From positions 5,285,001 through 5,349,000 of the forward strand of contig NZ_CP051677.1 of NCBI RefSeq assembly GCF_012849055.1: 64,000 nt of DNA. The letters run 5' to 3'. The stretch's first letter is position 1. Every line of letters starts with the position of its first letter. The stretch is from Spirosoma rhododendri. GTDB lineage: Bacteria > Bacteroidota > Bacteroidia > Cytophagales > Spirosomataceae. Under the pieces are notes generated by a model. That model was not told the origin of the DNA and ran no database searches. It saw only the letters and a list, made by a program, of their open reading frames with translations. This document shows positions 59,192-64,000 of the stretch, in pieces. Both the position numbers and the translations under genes were made by a program.

Positions 59192-60325
59192 ATGGTTATT
59201 GGTGTTCCGAAAGAAATCAAAAACAATGAAAACCGCGTGGCGCTGACGCCCGCCGGTGTCACAGAACTGCGCAAGTACGGGCATACCGTTTATGTGCAGG
59301 TCAACGCGGGGGTAAGTAGCGGTTTTGAAGATGCTGAATACATCGCATCCGGGGCGCAGATGCTGCCAACCATCGAAGAAGTCTACGGCATTGCCGAGAT
59401 GATCATGAAGGTGAAGGAGCCGATTGCGTCGGAATACAACCTGATTAAAGAAAACCAACTGCTGTTCACGTATTTCCACTTCGCATCGTCGGAAGAACTG
59501 ACAAATGCGATGCTGGAAAGAGGAGCTGTCTGCCTGGCCTACGAAACCGTCGAGCGGCCCGACCGCAGCCTGCCGCTGCTGGTGCCGATGTCGGAAGTAG
59601 CGGGCCGGATGGCGGTGCAGGAAGGTGCCAAATACCTGGAGAAACCGCTGAAAGGCCGGGGTATCCTGCTGGGTGGCGTACCGGGCGTGAAACCCGCCAA
59701 CGTGCTTGTACTAGGCGGTGGTATCGTCGGGACGCAGGCGGCAAAAATGGCGGCTGGTCTGGGTGCTCACGTTACGATCATGGACGTTAGCCTGCCACGT
59801 CTGCGCTACCTGTCGGACATTATGCCCCCGAACGTCGACACGATGATGTCGAACGAATACAACATCCGGGCGATGGTGAAAGAGTGCGATCTGATTATCG
59901 GTGCCGTACTGATTCCGGGCGCCAAAGCCCCCCACCTCGTCACCCGCGACATGCTGAAACTGATGCGTTCGGGTACGGTGCTGGTCGACGTGGCCGTGGA
60001 TCAGGGTGGTTGTATCGAAACATGCCACCCCACGACGCACGAAGATCCGACGTTCATCATCGACGACGTGGTGCACTATTGCGTAGCCAACATGCCGGGT
60101 GCGGTACCCTACACGAGCACCGTGGCCCTGACCAACGCTACCCTCCCCTACGCTTTGCAACTGGCCAACAAAGGCTGGCAGCAGGCGTGCCGCGACAACA
60201 TGGACCTGCAACTGGGTCTGAACGTAGTCGAGGGCAAAGTGGTCTACGCCGGTGTAGCCGAAGCGTTTGGCCTGCCCCTTACCGATGTCAATTCCGTGCT
60301 GACCGCCGAAAGTGCGTTAGCCTAA
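59192..60325 (+). CDS. ald: Alanine dehydrogenase
   Basis: The 377-residue enzyme has the expected blocks: MVIGVPKEIKNNENRVALTP, MKVKEPIASEYN with the pyruvate-contacting lysine, FTYFHFASSEELT with the catalytic histidine, the NAD motif VLVLGGGIVGTQAAKMAAGL, and DQGGCIETCHPTTHEDPTF. It interconverts L-alanine and pyruvate plus ammonia with NAD. Length is typical. The divergent Lrp-like regulator supports alanine-responsive control. A strong terminator follows at 60357. Confidence 0.95.
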   Translation: MVIGVPKEIKNNENRVALTPAGVTELRKYGHTVYVQVNAGVSSGFEDAEYIASGAQMLPTIEEVYGIAEMIMKVKEPIASEYNLIKENQLLFTYFHFASSEELTNAMLERGAVCLAYETVERPDRSLPLLVPMSEVAGRMAVQEGAKYLEKPLKGRGILLGGVPGVKPANVLVLGGGIVGTQAAKMAAGLGAHVTIMDVSLPRLRYLSDIMPPNVDTMMSNEYNIRAMVKECDLIIGAVLIPGAKAPHLVTRDMLKLMRSGTVLVDVAVDQGGCIETCHPTTHEDPTFIIDDVVHYCVANMPGAVPYTSTVALTNATLPYALQLANKGWQQACRDNMDLQLGLNVVEGKVVYAGVAEAFGLPLTDVNSVLTAESALA

Positions 60326-60356
60326 TTATAGCATTACTTTTTCATCGACAGACGAT

Positions 60357-60389
60357 GGCCGCTTTCTTCGGAGAGCGGCCTTTTTTTTT
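60357..60389 (+). terminator. Rho-independent terminator of ald
   Basis: GGCCGCTTTC and GAGAGCGGCC form a 10-bp stem (one G-T pair) closed by a TTCG tetraloop and followed by nine T at 60381-60389. This is the clearest intrinsic terminator in the window. Confidence 0.95.
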
Positions 60390-60399
60390 GGCAATAAGC

Positions 60400-60451
60400 A
60401 AGAGGATAGATGAAAAGCGGGTTTGCGCCAGCATCTTTCATCTATCCTCTT
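60400..60451. terminator. Second hairpin, facing the leftward genes
   Basis: AAGAGGATAGATGAAA at 60400-60415 pairs perfectly with 60436-60451. It lies just past the stop of the leftward gene at 60479, so it probably ends that transcript; on the leftward strand no long T-run follows. Confidence 0.7.
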
Positions 60452-60478
60452 TCTTAGTGTCTCTTTCTTCTCCCAAAA

Positions 60479-60766
60479 CTACAGCCACTGCGTCACCAGC
60501 GCCTTCCACTCATCGTCGAGGGAGCCGGTGAAGACGGGGGCTTTGGCACGACGGTACCAATAGCCAGCGTTCCACTCGTCGCCTTCCTTGCGGTGCAGGT
60601 AAGCGTGTAGCCGGTCGTGGTTTTTCTCACCTTCCCGCGCCTGGGCAATGTTGTGAGAAGCTTCCCAATCGCCGTTGGCGTCGTACCAGAGGGCCTCCAA
60701 CAGGGGCGACACACCAGCGGGTGGCTGCGCCTGCGTCAGTGATGCGCGAAATTCGTCAATTGTCAT
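60479..60766 (-). CDS. Small conserved-type cytoplasmic protein of unknown function
   Basis: The 95-residue protein begins MTIDEFRASLTQAQPPAGVS and contains LEALWYDANGDWEASHNIAQ and DRLHAYLHRKEGDEWNAGYW, ending in a Trp-rich segment (DDEWKALVTQWL). I have the impression of a small family widespread in Bacteroidota but cannot name it. Conserved Trp, His and Asp residues suggest a compact helical fold. Its first codons overlap the end of the DUF2079 gene by 11 bases, so translation may be coupled. Confidence 0.7.
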   Translation of the reverse strand: MTIDEFRASLTQAQPPAGVSPLLEALWYDANGDWEASHNIAQAREGEKNHDRLHAYLHRKEGDEWNAGYWYRRAKAPVFTGSLDDEWKALVTQWL

Positions 60767-62291
60767 GGATGGCCTGGTTTACGTATCGTTCGTAGGCGGG
60801 CGTTACATACACTTCGTACATACGTAACCGGATGCGCCGGTACGGTTGTTTCATAACCTGCGGCAAATGGGTCGTCAAACCCTGAAAATCATCGACCGGC
60901 ACGATGGCGACATCCGCATTTTTCCACTGCTTGCCCGTCAGCCAGATGTTGTAATGCCGATGAAAGAAGGGAATCAGAAAATCGAACATGAAGACACTGG
61001 ATCGGGGCGGAATAAGCCTGACCAGCCGTTCGACAACAGCTACATCTTCAGCAGGCAACAGCCGCTCCTTAAACGGATCGAACCGGTGTGTAAACGTGTC
61101 GATCAGGGTGGTTTTGTAATCGACGTCGGGGCGCGACAGCTTGACAATCGGTACCTGAACTACGAACAGAACGACAGCTAGACCGATAACCCATTGGCGC
61201 GGCAGCGGGCGGGCATCGGCACCGACGAGCAGCCAGAACGCGACGACGAAGCTCACCGAAAAGGCGTAGTTCAGAACGAAGCGCGGGGGCCAGGTCAGCG
61301 ACACCAGATAAAACAGCGGATTTGTCCCATAGTACGTCGAGCCCTGCACCCAGTTCGACGCCAGCAGTGCCAGCTGCGCCACCGCGTAGATCAGCCATAC
61401 ACTGCCCGACTGCCGGAAATCAGCCCGTTTCATCACGACCCACAGCAGCACGATCGACGGCAGCAACAGCGCCAGCGTTTGCCCCAGCAGCAGCAGGTTG
61501 GTTCGGATAAACGTCGGGTCGGTCAGGCCAGTCCTGATCGCGGTCAGTGCCTGCTCCAGCCGGGGTTCGGGTTTTACCGACTGGTTTTTATACGACAGAA
61601 ACAGCATCCCCGCCACAAAAACCAGCGCCCAGCCAGCGGCCGTCAGCCAGAAGCGTCGGTTGCTCAGTATGCCCAGTATCGACCGGGTGGAGTTTGCCCG
61701 CAGGTACGTCAGGCACAGGTAAGACAGGTGAACCGTTCCGGCCATAAGCGCCCCGTCTTCCTTAACCAGCACAATGAGCAATGCTGTCACCCAGAAGTAC
61801 CAGGCTGTTTCGGCGTAAAACAGGGCCAGCGTAAGCAGCAGCACCAGCGGGTAATAAAGCAATTCGGGGTGCCAGCCGATGCCCGGATGGTCGTTGAACC
61901 AGAACCAGACCGGGCCGAACAGCAGCACGGCGAAGGCAAGCCAGAGGAACCACTGCCCCCGCCCGGCCAGTGTGCGCAGCAACAGCCCGTAACTGAGCAG
62001 GAGCAACCCCGTCAGCACAGCGAAAGCACCGTATACTCCGCCCAGATAGATGAGCGGCCCAATCAGCAGCAGGATGTAATTGTTATGGATTCGGCTGTCG
62101 TAGCCCCAGATATTTTCGTACAGTACCGGTCGTCCATCCAGCCAGCTACACGACGACTGAATGAAGATATACATGTCATTGAAGGTGTAATAGAGCGACT
62201 GGAACCGGCCGATTTTAAAGCCAAAAAACAGTAGCAACAGTAGCGACGACAGCAAAACTGTTCGTCGCCAGTGGTACGCGGTAGGCATCAT
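60756..62291 (-). CDS. DUF2079-family integral membrane protein
   Basis: The ATG at 62291 gives 511 residues (62360 is an alternative start). About ten membrane helices are followed by a soluble C-terminal part. Family landmarks are the loop LYYTFNDMYIFIQSSCSWLDG near residue 35, FNDHPGIGWHPELLYYPLVL near 135, VKEDGALMAGTVHLSYLC near 185 and a terminal FMFDFLIPFFHRHYNIWLTG. DUF2079 proteins resemble GT-C glycosyltransferases of the ArnT/Pmt type; a role in transferring sugars from lipid carriers is inferred only. It is followed by the small gene at 60479. Confidence 0.8.
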   Translation of the reverse strand: MMPTAYHWRRTVLLSSLLLLLFFGFKIGRFQSLYYTFNDMYIFIQSSCSWLDGRPVLYENIWGYDSRIHNNYILLLIGPLIYLGGVYGAFAVLTGLLLLSYGLLLRTLAGRGQWFLWLAFAVLLFGPVWFWFNDHPGIGWHPELLYYPLVLLLTLALFYAETAWYFWVTALLIVLVKEDGALMAGTVHLSYLCLTYLRANSTRSILGILSNRRFWLTAAGWALVFVAGMLFLSYKNQSVKPEPRLEQALTAIRTGLTDPTFIRTNLLLLGQTLALLLPSIVLLWVVMKRADFRQSGSVWLIYAVAQLALLASNWVQGSTYYGTNPLFYLVSLTWPPRFVLNYAFSVSFVVAFWLLVGADARPLPRQWVIGLAVVLFVVQVPIVKLSRPDVDYKTTLIDTFTHRFDPFKERLLPAEDVAVVERLVRLIPPRSSVFMFDFLIPFFHRHYNIWLTGKQWKNADVAIVPVDDFQGLTTHLPQVMKQPYRRIRLRMYEVYVTPAYERYVNQAIHDN

Positions 62292-62448
62292 TACTGGTAA
62301 TGGTGTTGGTGCTGACGAATCCGGGCCGTAATCCCGTAAGTCAGACCGCAAACCTACCATGTTTTCATGAATTGTTAGGGCCGCAGGCTCATCCGGGACA
62401 CGGTTCTGCCACCCAACTGCCTGCCAAAGTCGGACCAATCGACCCGAT

Positions 62449-63243
62449 TTAGTGCCAGCCGGGTTTAAGAATACCGCCCAGCTGCTCGTAGGGTACCGTT
62501 ACTTCGATGGGGCCGAGCGCGTAGGCCGCGATTTCGTAGGGGTTGTAATAGAACGTTAGCCCTTTGCGGTCGATACCAATGTTGGCGGGCAGAAAAAATT
62601 GACCGTCGCGCAGGAAGTAGCCCCGCTCTTCAAGGTTGTACTGCGGCAACAAGCCCTGATCCTTCCGGAAGGCCCGTTCCACGATCGTCAGCAACGCCGT
62701 CGTATCGGAAACCATGTCGGTCAGCGCCAGCACATTGCCCGTCTGCCGGTCGAAGTTCATAAACATTACGTTGGTGTTGGGGTGGGCTCCACCGGTATAC
62801 GCGTAATTTTCCATCCGCACCGTCAGCACTTTCTGACTGGTATACAGCGTGTCGAGCTTGGTGTCGAGGTCCCAGCAGCCCCCCATCCCGTTCATGTCTG
62901 CCATCACCTGCTGGTAATCGGCCAGAAACAGATTACCCGCTTTCGCCAGATCCATACGCGCATCGGGGTGGCCCGCCAGCGACGCACTATCGAGCCAGCT
63001 CGTAACGCTGCCCACGCTCAACAATTTCAGGCTGTCGTTGATACGCTTGCCCGCGTCGGACTCGTCGGCCAGCTGAAAATACGATACCGATACGTCAATG
63101 CCTTTGTTGGTTATCGTGTCGCAGTGATACGGGCTGTCGAGCGTGTACTGCTGTCGGTCGAGTTTGGGTGGCCCGGAGGGGGTAGTTGTACAGGCGGTCA
63201 GAAAGAGGAAACACCCCGGTACCAGGTAAAAAAGCGTACGCAT
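62449..63243 (-). CDS. DUF3298/DUF4163-type lipoprotein (RsiV-like fold)
   Basis: The ATG at 63243 gives 264 residues with a lipoprotein signal (LVPGCFLFLTACTTTPSG; cysteine 17 in the LTAC lipobox). A N-terminal DUF4163-like part (ISVSYFQLADESDAGKRIND) and a C-terminal DUF3298 part (YTGGAHPNTNVMFMNFDRQT, TFYYNPYEIAAYALGPIEVT) match the pair found together in many envelope proteins, including the lysozyme-sensing domain of RsiV. Here it is a stand-alone lipoprotein. Ligand unknown. Confidence 0.82.
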   Translation of the reverse strand: MRTLFYLVPGCFLFLTACTTTPSGPPKLDRQQYTLDSPYHCDTITNKGIDVSVSYFQLADESDAGKRINDSLKLLSVGSVTSWLDSASLAGHPDARMDLAKAGNLFLADYQQVMADMNGMGGCWDLDTKLDTLYTSQKVLTVRMENYAYTGGAHPNTNVMFMNFDRQTGNVLALTDMVSDTTALLTIVERAFRKDQGLLPQYNLEERGYFLRDGQFFLPANIGIDRKGLTFYYNPYEIAAYALGPIEVTVPYEQLGGILKPGWH

Positions 63244-63340
63244 ACTGTCGGTAGAAAGCGACACCAGCCGACGAGGTCGGCTATCCATCAACGAGAGAGA
63301 GAAAAGGCCGTCGATTCGCTGTGCTGCGCCGACCGGCCCT

Positions 63341-64000
63341 CTACAAACTTAACAAATCTTTAAACCGAATAGCCTGCCGCCGACTAATTTCAATTTTATC
63401 GCCCCCGCGCAGCGTCACCAATAGCCCACCGCTGAACCAGGGCTCGATTTTCTCGATCCATTGCAGGTTGATAATGTGTTTGCGGTTGGCGCGGAAAAAC
63501 GTAGCCGGGTCGAGCCGGTCTTCCAGCGCATTGAGCGATTTGAGCACCAGCGGTTTCTGATCGTCGAAATACAGCCGGACGTAGTTGCCCATTGACTCAA
63601 ACAGCCGCACCTTGCCGAGCTTGACGAACCAGCATTTTTCGCCGTCTTTTACGAATACCTGATCGGCTTCGCCCAGTGCTTTGTGCCCCCCTGCCCGGCT
63701 GGTGTCGCAGCCGGTTCGCCGACGTGCAGCTCTTCTTCGATGCGGTGAATAGCCTCCGACAGCCGCGCCAGTTCGACGGGTTTGAGCAGGTAATCGAGCG
63801 CGTTGAACTCGAAAGCTTTGATGGCGTATTCGTCGTAAGCGGTCGTAAACACCACTTCCGGCGCTTTCCCTTCGATAGACTGTAGCAGTTCAAACCCGTT
63901 TTTGCCCGGCATCTGAATATCCAGAAACAGCAGATCAGGCTCAAGTTCGTCGATCATGGGCAAGGCTTCGTCGGCATTGGCCGCTTCGCCTACGATCTGA
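63341..64000 (-). CDS. LytTR-family response regulator, partial and frameshifted
   Basis: The gene enters from the right edge already inside the receiver domain (QIVGEAANADEALPMIDELE, phosphoacceptor Asp in DLLFLDIQMPGKNGFE, Lys in DYLLKPVELARLSEAI). It continues through a linker to the LytTR DNA-binding domain (MGNYVRLYFDD, FFRANRKHIINLQWIEKIEP). The frame breaks at the run of six C at 63686-63691; one more base (G on the coding strand) gives AGQGGHKALGEADQVFVKDG and 220 continuous codons. Its partner kinase would be expected beyond the right edge. Probably intact in life. Confidence 0.88.

Noticed and set aside
61194..62234. 346-codon rightward frame opposite the DUF2079 gene
   Set aside because: Gln/Arg/Pro-rich product typical of antisense frames in GC-rich coding DNA; the opposite strand encodes a recognisable membrane protein.

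Overview
The window reads as chromosomal DNA from a member of the Bacteroidota, most likely a Spirosoma-like member of the Cytophagales. The grounds are several promoters of the Bacteroidota type (-33 TTTG, -7 TAnnTTTG), weak or absent Shine-Dalgarno sequences, many lipoproteins and secreted enzymes, and families common in that order (ThuA-like, ScyD-like, PmoA-like, DUF3857 transglutaminases, YMGG glycine-zipper protein, LytTR regulator). This is inference from gene content; there is no rRNA in the window.

Layout. 1-6.9 kb: start of a quinone oxidoreductase, SnoaL/DUF4440 protein, ThuA-like protein plus beta-barrel protein, aldose epimerase, sugar isomerase-like TIM barrel, ScyD-like lipoprotein and a Ca/Na:cation exchanger. 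7-11 kb: cupin/LysR and Crp/SDR pairs, then a decayed VapBC-type module between two imperfect direct repeats. 11.4-14.4 kb: YeiH-type exporter, sulfite-oxidase-like molybdoenzyme and a c-type cytochrome, a probable sulfite disposal unit. 14.5-24 kb: amidase, TPP enzyme, frameshifted aquaporin, divergent MBL-fold protein, EamA transporter, Zn-alcohol dehydrogenase plus membrane-anchored SDR, and tRNA-Arg(TCT). 24-31.6 kb: M28 peptidase, small exported proteins, GNAT plus pyrF, rfbC, a DJ-1 relative without its nucleophile, and a PmoA-like protein. 31.7-36.3 kb: lipoprotein and two DUF3857/transglutaminase-fold proteins. 36.4-39.4 kb: aat, proB, proA (the first two steps of proline synthesis). 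39.4-51.6 kb: IS5-type remnant, PAS histidine kinase, Pit phosphate transporter, a GH13-like protein, an FAD oxidoreductase, then a run of small unrecognised genes. 51.6-57.7 kb: six redox or hydrolase genes in one direction, divergent from an HxlR regulator across a pair of matching palindromes. 57.8-64 kb: pseudogene, Lrp/alanine dehydrogenase pair, DUF2079 membrane protein, DUF3298-type lipoprotein and a LytTR response regulator running off the right edge.

Two patterns cross the whole window. First, five otherwise good genes (aquaporin, GH13-like, a 150-residue hypothetical, an SDR and the LytTR regulator) are each broken by exactly one missing base in a run of G or C. In all five, adding one base restores a normal length and motif order, which looks more like a systematic consensus error than five real mutations. 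Second, the gaps between genes hold large, nearly perfect palindromes of several classes: arms built from GTTTAAGGTT/GTTCAACGTT words, arms built from GTATACGGTTTAC words, and a REP-like class beginning TGTCATTCC. They are the least explained structure here.
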